A stretch of DNA of 64,000 nucleotides from Chitinophagaceae bacterium (GTDB lineage Bacteria > Bacteroidota > Bacteroidia > Chitinophagales > Chitinophagaceae). A model generated the notes under the pieces. The model worked only from the letters and a program-made list of their open reading frames with translations, was not told where the DNA came from and did not search any database. The stretch is taken from positions 62,001 through 126,000 of the forward strand of contig JALHNJ010000005.1 of assembly GCA_022843585.1 (NCBI GenBank), written 5' to 3'. Positions 33,985-43,569 of the stretch are shown in pieces. The position numbers and the translations under genes were made by a program. Position 1 is the first letter of the stretch. Each line of letters opens with the position of its first letter.

Positions 33985-35643
33985 TTAGCTAGTTGCAACT
34001 GTAAACATTTTTGCTATCAACTCGCTGTCATGTTTATACACATCATCCCTGAAATTTAATTGCCCTTTATCATCCACCCAAGCTGTGTAATAGATAATAA
34101 ATACCGGAACTGCTTCTTTTAATTTTACTCCTTTTTCTGTTGTTTGATTCATGGCAGAGACGATTTTTTCAGTGGGCCATTGTGGATCATTTCTTAGCAA
34201 CCATTCTGCCATTTTTTGGGGCTCTTTCAAGCGTATACATCCATGACTGAAAGCTCTTTTATCTTGCCCAAACAAACTTTTAGAAGGGGTATCATGGAAA
34301 TACATATTAAAACTATTGGGGAAAATAAACTTCACCTTACCCAAAGCGTTACCGGGACCGGGTTTTTGCCGAATGCCAGCACCAACTCTCTCCATGTTTT
34401 TATTAGCGAGGTAATTAGGATTTCTTGCTATTGCAGGCAGAATTTCACCTTTAATAATGCTTTGCGGTACATTCCAGTAAGGGCTAAAGTAAATCTGATT
34501 CAGGTCGCCATTGAACATCATTGTATTGTTGCCCACTTTGCCTACCACCACCACCATGTCAAACAATTTTTTATTACCATCATACACATGCAGCATAAAC
34601 TCAGGAAGGTTTACAATGATAAGGTTGCCTTTAGGTTTTTGGGGCAGCCACCTCATCCTGTCCATATTCAGTAATATTTCCATTAAACGCTGCCGGGCAG
34701 AAACATTCATGTCTTTTAAAATGCTGGCAGAAATAATTCCATCCTGTTTATACCCATGGCGTTGTTGAAATCTTTTTACAGCCAATTCCAAAGTATCAGT
34801 AAAAACAGAACTGGTATCTGTTCCAGGCATATCCAATGTTTGTTGTAGTCTTTTTTTAATGAGGGTTATGGCCGGGTCTGTGGCTCCAATTTTTATAGGG
34901 GCTTTTGCAGTTATTACTGGCCAGCCACCTGATTTGGCCAAAGTGTAGTATAGCTGTAATTCTTTTTTAAGACCACCGTACATTTCATTTACATCCTCAT
35001 AATATTTTTCGTCTTTATGTTTTTTATTCAGTAATGAATCTGCCATTACCAATGGGTCAACCTTTTTTATAGGTACAAATTTTTCTTGCTCTTTTCTTTT
35101 TACATATCCTTTTTCATAAGTACTGTTGATAAAACGGATAAAATGTTCAGTAAAACCAAATTCAGTATCCCGGATAAGACTGTCATTTGTATTGGCTGTC
35201 ATTTTTTCCATGTTAAGGTACCGTTCGGCTTGTTTGTAAAAACTGCTATTTGCAATAGTGGAATCTTTAAGGTGAGTAACCGCATAGTCATATTGATTCC
35301 AGAAAAAACGACTTTGCTCGGTTAATCCTTTTGAAGAAAACCAGGCATATTGATAATTACGGGCATTATAAAAACTTCGAATTCGATTGGCAATTTTTTT
35401 ATCGGCCAATTCTCTTTTGGTAATATAACGTTCCATAGCCATACTATCCAGGAACATATCATTATATGCATTTTCGTTGGTCACACTATAATCTCTGTCG
35501 GTGATTTTTTTGGCTTTAGATTTAGCGTCAGCAGGAGCATCCACATCTTCAATTTCAGGCTCAGTAGTGGGTTCGTCTTTGTTGCTATTGCAGCTAATCA
35601 ATAGCGTTATAAGTAAAGCAGTGCAAAGGATTTTCATTTTCAT
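33985..35643 (-). CDS. L,D-transpeptidase (YkuD domain, YcbB/LdtD type), lipoprotein
   Basis: About 552 residues from ATG 35641-35643 (a second ATG lies 6 nt later). The signal MKMKILCTALLITLLISCNS has lipobox LISC. The order is a long linker and scaffold region, a peptidoglycan-binding domain (about residues 260-340, LELAVKRFQQRHGYKQDG), then the YkuD catalytic domain with FSHGCIRLKEP (Cys about 469) preceded by YFSPYWNVPQSI. The family makes 3-3 crosslinks in peptidoglycan or attaches lipoproteins, in the periplasm. Monocistronic. Confidence 0.93.
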   Translation of the reverse strand: MKMKILCTALLITLLISCNSNKDEPTTEPEIEDVDAPADAKSKAKKITDRDYSVTNENAYNDMFLDSMAMERYITKRELADKKIANRIRSFYNARNYQYAWFSSKGLTEQSRFFWNQYDYAVTHLKDSTIANSSFYKQAERYLNMEKMTANTNDSLIRDTEFGFTEHFIRFINSTYEKGYVKRKEQEKFVPIKKVDPLVMADSLLNKKHKDEKYYEDVNEMYGGLKKELQLYYTLAKSGGWPVITAKAPIKIGATDPAITLIKKRLQQTLDMPGTDTSSVFTDTLELAVKRFQQRHGYKQDGIISASILKDMNVSARQRLMEILLNMDRMRWLPQKPKGNLIIVNLPEFMLHVYDGNKKLFDMVVVVGKVGNNTMMFNGDLNQIYFSPYWNVPQSIIKGEILPAIARNPNYLANKNMERVGAGIRQKPGPGNALGKVKFIFPNSFNMYFHDTPSKSLFGQDKRAFSHGCIRLKEPQKMAEWLLRNDPQWPTEKIVSAMNQTTEKGVKLKEAVPVFIIYYTAWVDDKGQLNFRDDVYKHDSELIAKMFTVATS

Positions 35644-35892
35644 TGATAAATAGTTTAGGCTTGTAAGGTCAGCAAAAGTACAATAAGTGCGGTTAGCGGG
35701 CAATTTATGCACCAAAGCGGCATTTTCCAGGTAGCTTCAAAACAGTTGGTGTCTCAAAATTTTCAGTAATGGCGATAAAAACTCCAGAAGAGCATTTAAA
35801 TTAGAAAATTATGTCAATTGTCTTCCCTGCCAATAACTAGTGTTAGTGTTAATATATTCCATGAAGGGTACTTTATCGATTTATTTTCCGTC

Positions 35893-35900
35893 TATATTTG
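35893..35900 (+). promoter_or_regulatory. Putative Bacteroidota -7 promoter element TATATTTG
   Basis: The motif matches TAnnTTTG and lies 33 nt upstream of the ATG at 35934. TTTA 17 nt further upstream could be a degenerate -33 element. Support is by consensus only. Confidence 0.4.
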
Positions 35901-35933
35901 CGTTCATTATTTTTAAAAAATATTCTACCTGAT

Positions 35934-36650
35934 ATGTTATTAAAGAATTTGTTCACTGTTTTAATTGTACTGGCCGGTTTATTAAATTTAAATGCACAAA
36001 GCACGGCGAATGCAGACGACTCACTACCCATAACTACCGGAAATTTTGAAGAAGAGTACATAAGTAGCGGTGGCGGCTATAGCAGGGTTGTTCCTCCTGA
36101 ATTTAAAAACATTGATGGTTCGCCATTTATAACCAATGAGTGGGTTAATGCCATCATAAAGCTTGATAATAATAAAGTGTATGAAAATGTAACGGTGAGA
36201 GTGAACGTGTATGATAATAAAATTCATTTTAGAGACGCCGAAGGAACAGAAAGAATGATGCTTTCTAAGGTAAAAGAGATAAAAATTAAGGATGAAGCGT
36301 CGCCTCACAATAATGCCATTTTCATTTCCGGGTTCACACCTAATAAGGATGTTTTCTTTAAGGTGTTAGTAGATGGGCCGAAAGTGCGGTTATTAGAAAA
36401 ATTTACTGCCCGTAAAACCGATATAAAGGTGTTTAACGGTGAGCCTAAAATACAGTTTGATGTAGATAAGGAAGTTTACTTTTATTCGGTATCAGTTAAG
36501 AATATGTATAAAGGCACAAAGAAATGTGCTGAGATATTAGATGTGTTTGGAAATGATAAAAAAATTACTGATTATGCTTTTAAAAATGGGCTCCGTTGCC
36601 ATAAAAGAGAGGAAGCGATAAAGCTGGTGGAGTATTACAATAGTTATTGA
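35934..36650 (+). CDS. Unidentified secreted protein
   Basis: About 238 residues from the ATG at 35934, which gives MLLKNLFTVLIVLAGLLNLNAQ, a clean Sec signal. I do not recognise the mature domain; beta-rich, with KVYENVTVRVNVYDNKIHF and a lysine-rich C-terminus ending EEAIKLVEYYNSY. There is no lipobox. Divergent from the L,D-transpeptidase gene and followed by a bidirectional terminator. Confidence 0.75.
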   Translation: MLLKNLFTVLIVLAGLLNLNAQSTANADDSLPITTGNFEEEYISSGGGYSRVVPPEFKNIDGSPFITNEWVNAIIKLDNNKVYENVTVRVNVYDNKIHFRDAEGTERMMLSKVKEIKIKDEASPHNNAIFISGFTPNKDVFFKVLVDGPKVRLLEKFTARKTDIKVFNGEPKIQFDVDKEVYFYSVSVKNMYKGTKKCAEILDVFGNDKKITDYAFKNGLRCHKREEAIKLVEYYNSY

Positions 36651-36667
36651 TAGAGGAGGGATTCAAT

Positions 36668-36708
36668 AAAAAATAACCCCGTTACGTTAAGTAGCGGGGT
36701 TATTTTTT
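36668..36708. terminator. Bidirectional rho-independent terminator
   Basis: Arms AAATAACCCCGTTAC and GTAGCGGGGTTATTT around loop GTTAA, with A runs before and T runs after, between the convergent unidentified secreted gene and the SdiA-regulated-type gene. It can stop transcription from both sides. Confidence 0.9.
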
Positions 36709-36747
36709 GTCCGGGATTTTGCACTATTATGCAATACGACCGATAAT

Positions 36748-37740
36748 TTATTGGTTAGCTATTTCAACAAGCAGAATATTACCAGGTTTTTTTGCTCCCT
36801 CATTTGAAATAAACATATTGCCATCAGGCTTGAAAGTAATGCCTTCCGGCTGAGTAAATTCATTACTGTTTAATTGATATAACTTTTTAATCACTCCTGT
36901 TGCGTCCAGTACCAGCAACTTTGCTTTTCTCCCATCAGTTACATACATATCACCAGTAATAGGATGTATGCCAATTGCTGAAGGCATTATTCCATCACCT
37001 TTATTTTTCTTTGATTTTCCAGTTCCAAAAACAGCATTTTGCAAATCGATTTTAAAAACAGGCACTTTTGCCATGCTTCGATTTGTTAAATCAAATGAAT
37101 AGATGCCTTTGTAATCTTTACTTGTCAGCTCTGCATCTTTTATAGCAACCAATAGGCGGTTATTTTGTTTGTCATAGCAAAGCCCTTCTGTATTGTGTTT
37201 AACCGTCAGATGTGTGCTATATTCTTTAACGGTAGGTTTAGCAGCTTTTATATTATCAACTTCGTACAGATGCCCGTCTGCCCGAAGCACCCACACTGTT
37301 TCATTTACAAGAGTTAGCCCCTCATAGTCTCCGGGACCCGCAAAGGGTATTTCTTTTTCAATACTTGCTGTAGCGGTATTGTAAATGAAAATAGTCCCTT
37401 GTTCGTCCTGTACACAAGCAAAACGGTTTTCATCAATATAAGCAAGCCCAGATATTTCTGTGAGTATTTCAGGCAAGTCCCATTTTTGGGTAATCACAAT
37501 ATCGGCTGATGTTTGTTCTGCAGTTTTAGTTTGTTCACTAACCAGTTTACCAGATTTTGTTTTTTCTTTTTTTGAGGAAGAAGCAACAGCATATTTAATA
37601 TCACTCCATAAAAAGATTACGGTAGTGGAAATTAGTAGCAGCACAACTATTTTAATTATTCCTTTCATTTTTTTATTTTTTTGTATTCTGATTTTTTCTT
37701 TTTCAATTACTTCTTTTCCAAACTCATGTATTGGTTTCAT
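36748..37740 (-). CDS. SdiA-regulated-type beta-propeller protein, membrane-anchored
   Basis: About 330 residues from the ATG at 37738-37740, preferred over a longer in-frame start in AT-rich DNA; an ATG at 37668 is a further alternative. A short charged N-terminus is followed by a membrane span (GIIKIVVLLLISTTVIFLW). The outer part is a repeated beta-propeller with EISGLAYIDENRFACVQDE, GPGDYEGLTLV, HNTEGLCYD and FTQPEGITFKPDGNMFISNE, typical of the SdiA-regulated family of outside-facing propellers. Function is unknown. Confidence 0.8.
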   Translation of the reverse strand: MKPIHEFGKEVIEKEKIRIQKNKKMKGIIKIVVLLLISTTVIFLWSDIKYAVASSSKKEKTKSGKLVSEQTKTAEQTSADIVITQKWDLPEILTEISGLAYIDENRFACVQDEQGTIFIYNTATASIEKEIPFAGPGDYEGLTLVNETVWVLRADGHLYEVDNIKAAKPTVKEYSTHLTVKHNTEGLCYDKQNNRLLVAIKDAELTSKDYKGIYSFDLTNRSMAKVPVFKIDLQNAVFGTGKSKKNKGDGIMPSAIGIHPITGDMYVTDGRKAKLLVLDATGVIKKLYQLNSNEFTQPEGITFKPDGNMFISNEGAKKPGNILLVEIANQ

Positions 37741-37981
37741 TGCTAAGAATTTTGTTACGCATTTAAAGTAATACAAAATTGCTCTATAAATCGGGAAAGA
37801 AATAAAAATTGCTTGTTGAGAAATTAGAATGTCATTAAAGAATAGAAAGAAGATGTTAAAATTGTAATCCACTAATACTTAAATGCATTGTATGGCGGCC
37901 AATTGAACTATCACTTCCACTTCTAAAAGCAAAAGAGAAAATCTAAAAGAGATTATTTGTTGAATGCAAACAAAATAAGTT

Positions 37982-38182
37982 TTAATTCTTATTTAGTAGT
38001 CTGAATGAATTTGTATTCATCGGGGTGTCAAAAAAAGCTGTCAGTGCCTTCATCCAGAGATTATCTACTTTGCCCATTGCAATGATTTCTTGCAGATAAA
38101 GGCATTTCTTCTTGTATTCTATATTATCCAGCACAAATTTTAATGCCAGCTTCTTTGCGGCATCTGAGTAATAGAGGGTCAT
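37982..38182 (-). CDS. Small hypothetical protein (66 aa)
   Basis: Open frame with ATG at 38180-38182, lacking signal or membrane span. It is charged and helix-forming (YSDAAKKLALKFVLDNIEYKKKC). I recognise no family. The reading frame is isolated by about 100 nt on each side, so it could be a real small gene. Confidence 0.42.
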   Translation of the reverse strand: MTLYYSDAAKKLALKFVLDNIEYKKKCLYLQEIIAMGKVDNLWMKALTAFFDTPMNTNSFRLLNKN

Positions 38183-38277
38183 ACGGTTGATTTTGCATAG
38201 TAAGCAAAAAATTGTGCCAAGATGGTATTATGTGGAAAAGTGGAAAAGACGACGCAATGACGTTTAAAATTCTTGCA

Positions 38278-39231
38278 TCAATCCCGAAACTCCTGGCTGA
38301 TCATTAATCCATAATAACCGCCATCTAAAATACCAATGCCAAGACGACCAAATTCCGGCCGCAGAATATTGGCTTTATGTCCCGGCGAATTCATCAGGTT
38401 GGTATGTGCAATCTCCACTGTTTGGGCTAATGCTAAATTTTCTCCGGCATTGTAGAATTTTACATTTGCTTCTCTCATCCGTTGAAAAGGATCTTTTCCG
38501 TCAGGTGCATAATGTGAGAAATATCCTTTTGCAAACATATCTCTTGAATGTGCTCTCGCCACTACTGTCATTTCAGGATCTGCCTTTAATGGTTTTAATC
38601 CTCTTGAAGTTCTTTCTTTGTTCACCAACTCCAGCATCATTGCTTCCAGTGCCGGACGTTCTACGGCTTTATCATATTTGAAAGAAAGTGAAATTTTTTC
38701 CCCTGATTGAGGATGCACTGTCAGGCTATTCATGGTTTGCCGTATAGCATCACCAAAAACCGGAGCCAATTTCCGATTGGCCCATTCAGATTGCATAGCG
38801 AGTTTACCGGCAAACCGGCTATCTCTTGTTTTTGTAGTAACACTATCTTTCAAGGGAAGAGATAGCAACAATGAGGAAATGATAATGGCATATAACCAAC
38901 CATTCACCGCACCGGGTATAATGCCTAAAAACTTATTGATACCATTATTATTTGCTTCCTCGGGGATTGAACGAATAAGAAGTTTTGCAACGAATCCAAT
39001 TAGTAATCTTGCAATTAGTGCAGTTAATAAAAAAGCAACTGGTAAGAGCCAGGTACCCAGTGAAAATAATTTTTCAAGTCCCCGTGCTGTGTATGGGTAA
39101 AAAACATAACCAGCGATAATGCTTCCTGCAAAGCAGAGCAGATCCAGCGAACCACGAATAAAACCACGGCTCCACCCGGCAAAAATGGCCAGTATAAATA
39201 CAAAGGCAAGAATAAAATCAATCAGGTTCAT
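38278..39231 (-). CDS. CvpA-CAP domain fusion protein
   Basis: 317 residues. The N-terminal CvpA-like membrane domain has four predicted spans (IDFILAFVFILAIFAGWSRG, then further spans to about residue 125). The C-terminal part is a CAP (SCP-like, PR-1) domain of about 120 residues: ELVNKERTSRGL, ARAHSRDMFAKGYFSHYAP, NAGENLALA and MNSPGHKANIL. The CAP part is expected on the periplasmic side. Its role may be in cell-envelope sensing or binding, but the function of such fusions is unknown. Monocistronic. Confidence 0.88.
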   Translation of the reverse strand: MNLIDFILAFVFILAIFAGWSRGFIRGSLDLLCFAGSIIAGYVFYPYTARGLEKLFSLGTWLLPVAFLLTALIARLLIGFVAKLLIRSIPEEANNNGINKFLGIIPGAVNGWLYAIIISSLLLSLPLKDSVTTKTRDSRFAGKLAMQSEWANRKLAPVFGDAIRQTMNSLTVHPQSGEKISLSFKYDKAVERPALEAMMLELVNKERTSRGLKPLKADPEMTVVARAHSRDMFAKGYFSHYAPDGKDPFQRMREANVKFYNAGENLALAQTVEIAHTNLMNSPGHKANILRPEFGRLGIGILDGGYYGLMISQEFRD

Positions 39232-39357
39232 TAATGGGTAATTTATGATGCTTTGTTTGTTTTACAAATAGTATGCCTTGCAAAGTACAAGACTGTTATG
39301 GTTATAAAAAGCGGCATGATTTATAGGTGTATTAGTATAAACTCAAAATCAATTTAA

Positions 39358-39651
39358 ATGGTAAACAAAGGACTATTAGTTCGCCTGGAAGCAAAACCCG
39401 GGAAAGAAAAAGAATTGGAGAAATTCCTTCAAAGTGCCTTGCCACTTGCTCTGGAAGAACCCGGAACCGAAAACTGGTATGCCATCCGCATCACCAAATC
39501 TACATTTGGCATTTTCGACACTTTTGCAAATGATGCAGACAGAGATGCGCATTTGAATGGTGAGATTGCAAATGCATTACTAGAGAAAGCAAAAGAATTA
39601 CTGGTTGCTGATCCCTTAATTGAAAAAGTGGATGTGTTGGCGGTGAAATAA
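39358..39651 (+). CDS. Antibiotic biosynthesis monooxygenase (ABM) domain protein
   Basis: 97 residues, one ABM fold: GLLVRLEAKPGKEKELEKFL, PGTENWYAIR, FDTFANDADRDAHLNGEIA. ABM proteins are small dimeric ferredoxin-like folds, some oxygenases with no cofactor (YgiN-like), others haem-degrading or with unknown role. Cytoplasmic. The next gene on this strand, smc, begins about 300 nt later after repeat-bearing DNA. Confidence 0.85.
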   Translation: MVNKGLLVRLEAKPGKEKELEKFLQSALPLALEEPGTENWYAIRITKSTFGIFDTFANDADRDAHLNGEIANALLEKAKELLVADPLIEKVDVLAVK

Positions 39652-39751
39652 TGCCAGTAATTAGTATGACATAATTCAGAGAAAAATGCTGGCTAAAATG
39701 GTAGACCAAAGAGATTAAAGGAAAAGTATTCGACCAAAAAAATTGAAAAGT

Positions 39752-39808
39752 TGCCATGAAAAACAGGACGTACAAGAGTGCGACGCAACAACCGATGCCA
39801 TGAAAAAC
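39752..39808 (+). repeat. Intergenic repeat copy C, flanked by a 13-bp direct repeat
   Basis: The core GTACAAGAGTGCGACGCAA matches copies A and B (6985-7036 and 55101-55152). It is flanked by the exact direct repeat TGCCATGAAAAAC at 39752-39764 and 39796-39808. The rest of the gap 39652-39947 (about 300 nt) has no coding frame that looks real. Confidence 0.6.
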
Positions 39809-39947
39809 CGCTGCTGGCCAAAACCACATTTTTCTTCTCACATTTTTACCACATCATTGTGAATAACTGCCTGAGAGCCAAACCTTGTTTTGTGTTTGTT
39901 TAGCTTAAATTCGCCGCCTGACTTAAACGCATTTAAACAAGAAAACC

Positions 39948-42900
39948 GTGAGATTAAAAAGTTTAGAAATCAAGGGATTCAAGAGTTTTGCTGACAAAAC
40001 TGTAGTAAGTTTTGACGACAATATTACCGGCATCGTAGGCCCGAATGGTTGCGGCAAATCCAATATTGTGGATAGCATTCGCTGGGTAATTGGCGAACAA
40101 AAGATCAGTCAGCTACGTAGTGAAAACCTCGATAGCCTGGTGTTCAATGGCTCTAAAACCCGCAGTGCCAGCGGACTTGCCGAGGTTAGCCTCACTTTTG
40201 AGAATACAAAAAATCTGCTGCCAACGGAGTTTAGCACCGTAACAGTTACCCGTAAATTTTATAAAAGCGGCGAAAGTGAATACCGCCTGAACGATGTACA
40301 ATGCCGCCTGAAGGATATTCAAAACCTGTTCATGGATACGGGTATCAGCACCGACTCCTATGCCATTATTGCACTGGACATGGTGGATGACCTGATCAAG
40401 GATAAGGATAATAGCCGCCGCAAAATGCTGGAGCAGGCAGCCGGAATTTCGATTTACAAGACCCGAAAAAAGGAAGCCAAGCAAAAACTGGAAGCTACAG
40501 AAAGTGACCTGGCCCGTATCGAGGATCTGCTTTTTGAGATCAACAACCAGTTAAAGGCACTGGAAAGCCAGGCCAAAAAAGCAGAGAAATACCACGAGAT
40601 CAAAAAGGATTACCGGGAAATAAGTATCGAATTGGCAAAGGCTTCTTTGGAAGGTTTCAATCTTACTTACAAAGAACTGAACGAACAGCAAGAAGCAGAA
40701 ACGGATAAGAAATTTAAAATAGAAGCGGAGATAGGAACAGAGGAAGCAGACCTGGAAAAGCAAAAATTAGAATTTGTAGAAAAGGAAAGGCAATTGCAGA
40801 GTATGCAACATGCCTTTAATGAAATGGTGCAAACGGTACGTACCAAAGAGAATGAAAAGAATTTGTCGGCGCAGCGATTAGAACACCTGAAGGAAAAAGA
40901 AACCAGCCTGAAAGATTTTTTACAAAAAGCAGAAGGCAACCTGAAAGGTATTGATGAAAGCATTGGCTTTACCAATATGCAGGTGGAAGAAGAAGATAAG
41001 TCGCTGGAAAAATTGAATGAACAACTGGCACAGTTGAACAATGATGTAAATGAGAAGAAAGAAGTGCTGGATGAAAAAAGAGAGTCGTTAAATACGTTGC
41101 GCAGTGAATACCAGCAAATACAGCGCAACCAATTTGATGCGGAAAAGAAAGTGGCGGTGGCTGATACATCTGTGCAAAATTTACAGCGGGTAATTGGACA
41201 AATGGAAGAGGAGAGGAAGCAAAGAGAAGACCAACGAAACCATTTGGATAGCGACAGAATACTGAAAGAAAAAGAACTAAGTATAAAGAAGGTTGACCTG
41301 GAGCAATTACAACATCACCAGGAAAATACGAAAGAGCAGATATTACAAACACAATCTGTATTGGATTCTCTTCGCAATAATTTAGCAGAAGAAACCCGTA
41401 AACTGGATTCCAAGAAGAATGAACATGACTTGTTGAAAAGCATGATCGATTCAATGGAAGGGTACCCTGATTCAGTAAAGTTTTTACATAATAACAATAA
41501 CTGGAATCATAACTCACCGATACTTTCTGATGTATTGTATGTAAATGAAGAATACAGAACGGCATTGGAAAATGTATTAGAGCCTTACCTCAGCTATTAT
41601 GTGGTGAATGATCTGCAGGAAGGTTTACAAGCTGTCCATTTATTAGATGATAATAAAAAGGGGAAAGCGAATTTCTTTTTGCTTGATAAAATAAACAGCG
41701 GCGGCGCAGATGTTTCTTCACATTCATTAGAAGGTGCAATACCGGCGTTGAGTGTGGTGGAAGTAGAGGAGAAATATAAAAAACTTGCTGAGCATTTATT
41801 AGGCAACGTATTTATTGCAGATAGTGAAGATGCATTGCAAAACAGCAATGGATTTGTAGTGATTGAAAAGAATGGTAAGTATGTAAAAGGGAAATACTCG
41901 TTGACCGGTGGTAGCGTAGGTTTAATAGAAGGAAAGAAAATTGGCCGTGCAAAGAATTTGGAGAAATTGCAGGATGAAATTGCTGCGCAAGATGTGGTGG
42001 TAGATGCGTTGCGTTCAGAAATACAGAGCCGCCACAATGAAGTGATCGCTTTTAACGAAGATCTTCGGGAAAATGCAATCCGGGAAACGGAAAGGGAAAT
42101 ACAACAGTTAACGAATGAAGTATTCTCGTTGCATAATAAGCTAGAGAATTTACACTCCATGCAGACCAACAGCCAGCATCGTTTGGAGGAATTGGGCTTG
42201 CAGATGCAACAAACACATGAGTCTGTAGCTGGCGTAAGAAACCAGTTAGGAGAATTCAATGAGTTGTTGCAGATGAATGCAAACAAATTAGCTGAAGCAG
42301 AAGAAACCTTCCGCCAGGCTGAAAGTGCATATAATGAAGCCAACAGGCAGTTCAATGAATTCAATCTGAATGTAACCAAGCAACAAAGTAAGATCAGCGG
42401 TCTACGGCAAGAGTTGGATTTTAAAACCAACCAGTTGAACGACCTGAAGCAACAGATAGAAAGTAATACTTCCCATCTTACAGATACTGTTTTTAGCATT
42501 GAGCAATCCTCCACATTGCTTTCAGAAATTGAAGAAGGTTTATTGCAGTTGATGAAGAACAAAGAAATTGAAGAAGTAAATCTGAATGAAGCCGACCAGG
42601 CATATTATAATTTCCGTAACCAGTTGGCAGAAAAAGAAAGTGCTATCCGCCACCAGGTAAAAGAAAAAGAGCAGATCGAATACATGCTAACTGCTATTAA
42701 GGATAAGCTAAATGAATTGAAATTGCAATTAGCGGGAATGAAAGAGAGATTGAACGTTGAGTTTCGCATTGTGTTGGAAGATATCTTAGGAGAAGCTAGA
42801 GAAGGTGAAGTGCCGGTAGAAGAATTGCAGGAGAAAGCTGATCGCATGAAGAAACGTCTGGAGAATTTGGGCGAGGTAAATCCAACGGCGATAGAAGCAT

Positions 42901-43481
42901 TTACGGAGATGAAGAAACGATATGACTTCATCGTAGAGCAAAAAACCGATCTGGTAGATGCGAAAGACAGTTTATTAAAAACTATTGAAGAAGTAGAAGT
43001 AACAGCGAACCAAAAGTTCCTGGATACATTTAACCAGGTAAGGATAAATTTCAATAAAGTATTCAAATCACTCTTTACTGAAGATGACCAATGTGACCTT
43101 GTATTGGAAAATCCGGAGAATATTTCTGAAAGTGGTATTGATGTAATAGCGAAACCTAAAGGCAAACGTCCATCTTCATTAACACAGTTAAGTGGTGGAG
43201 AAAGAACATTGACAGCGACCGCTTTGTTGTTTGCCATCTACCTGATCAAACCAGCACCGTTCTGTATTTTGGATGAGGTTGATGCTCCGCTGGATGATGC
43301 TAACGTAAGCAAGTTCACCAATATGATCCGCCAGTTCAGTGATAACTCACAGTTCATCATTGTTACCCACAATAAAATGACGATGAGTACCGTGGATGTG
43401 ATCTATGGTGTAACGATGCAGGAGCCGGGTGTAAGTAAACTGGTGAGTGTGGACTTCAGGAACTTGGAGAAGCAGAATTAA
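39948..43481 (+). CDS. smc: Chromosome segregation protein SMC
   Basis: 1177 residues from a GTG start at 39948. The N-terminal ATPase half-domain carries Walker A in GPNGCGKSN (residues 31-39). Two long coiled coils (about 170-500 and 680-1000) surround a hinge (about 520-640, DVLYVNEEYRTALENVLEPY). The C-terminal half-domain has the ABC signature LSGGERTLTATALLFAIY and Walker B FCILDEVDAPLDDANV. Length and architecture are normal for bacterial SMC. It condenses and segregates the chromosome together with ScpA/ScpB, which are not in this window. Monocistronic, with its own terminator. Confidence 0.97.
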   Translation: MRLKSLEIKGFKSFADKTVVSFDDNITGIVGPNGCGKSNIVDSIRWVIGEQKISQLRSENLDSLVFNGSKTRSASGLAEVSLTFENTKNLLPTEFSTVTVTRKFYKSGESEYRLNDVQCRLKDIQNLFMDTGISTDSYAIIALDMVDDLIKDKDNSRRKMLEQAAGISIYKTRKKEAKQKLEATESDLARIEDLLFEINNQLKALESQAKKAEKYHEIKKDYREISIELAKASLEGFNLTYKELNEQQEAETDKKFKIEAEIGTEEADLEKQKLEFVEKERQLQSMQHAFNEMVQTVRTKENEKNLSAQRLEHLKEKETSLKDFLQKAEGNLKGIDESIGFTNMQVEEEDKSLEKLNEQLAQLNNDVNEKKEVLDEKRESLNTLRSEYQQIQRNQFDAEKKVAVADTSVQNLQRVIGQMEEERKQREDQRNHLDSDRILKEKELSIKKVDLEQLQHHQENTKEQILQTQSVLDSLRNNLAEETRKLDSKKNEHDLLKSMIDSMEGYPDSVKFLHNNNNWNHNSPILSDVLYVNEEYRTALENVLEPYLSYYVVNDLQEGLQAVHLLDDNKKGKANFFLLDKINSGGADVSSHSLEGAIPALSVVEVEEKYKKLAEHLLGNVFIADSEDALQNSNGFVVIEKNGKYVKGKYSLTGGSVGLIEGKKIGRAKNLEKLQDEIAAQDVVVDALRSEIQSRHNEVIAFNEDLRENAIRETEREIQQLTNEVFSLHNKLENLHSMQTNSQHRLEELGLQMQQTHESVAGVRNQLGEFNELLQMNANKLAEAEETFRQAESAYNEANRQFNEFNLNVTKQQSKISGLRQELDFKTNQLNDLKQQIESNTSHLTDTVFSIEQSSTLLSEIEEGLLQLMKNKEIEEVNLNEADQAYYNFRNQLAEKESAIRHQVKEKEQIEYMLTAIKDKLNELKLQLAGMKERLNVEFRIVLEDILGEAREGEVPVEELQEKADRMKKRLENLGEVNPTAIEAFTEMKKRYDFIVEQKTDLVDAKDSLLKTIEEVEVTANQKFLDTFNQVRINFNKVFKSLFTEDDQCDLVLENPENISESGIDVIAKPKGKRPSSLTQLSGGERTLTATALLFAIYLIKPAPFCILDEVDAPLDDANVSKFTNMIRQFSDNSQFIIVTHNKMTMSTVDVIYGVTMQEPGVSKLVSVDFRNLEKQN

Positions 43482-43520
43482 GGGGTGAATTGTGAATAGT
43501 CAATCTCTATATAAAATTCT

Positions 43521-43555
43521 AAAAGCCTGGTTTATGCCGGGCTTTTGATTTTTTA
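43521..43555 (+). terminator. Rho-independent terminator after smc
   Basis: Arms AAAAGCCTGG (43521-43530) and CCGGGCTTTT (43537-43546) pair with one wobble, a six-base loop, then GATTTTTT. It lies 40 nt after the smc stop. A 17-nt sequence shared with the dyad at 5101-5181 precedes it at 43488-43504. Confidence 0.85.
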
Positions 43556-43569
43556 ATTTTTCTTTGCAT

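Noticed and set aside
38240-38260. GACGACGCAATGACG as a possible fourth copy of the GTGCGACGCAA repeat
   Set aside because: Only the short central part matches and the flanks differ, so chance is likely.
41597-42562. Long open frame antisense to smc (321 codons)
   Set aside because: It is the reverse-strand shadow of coiled-coil codons, with Ser/Cys/Phe-rich composition and no start context; smc itself is complete.
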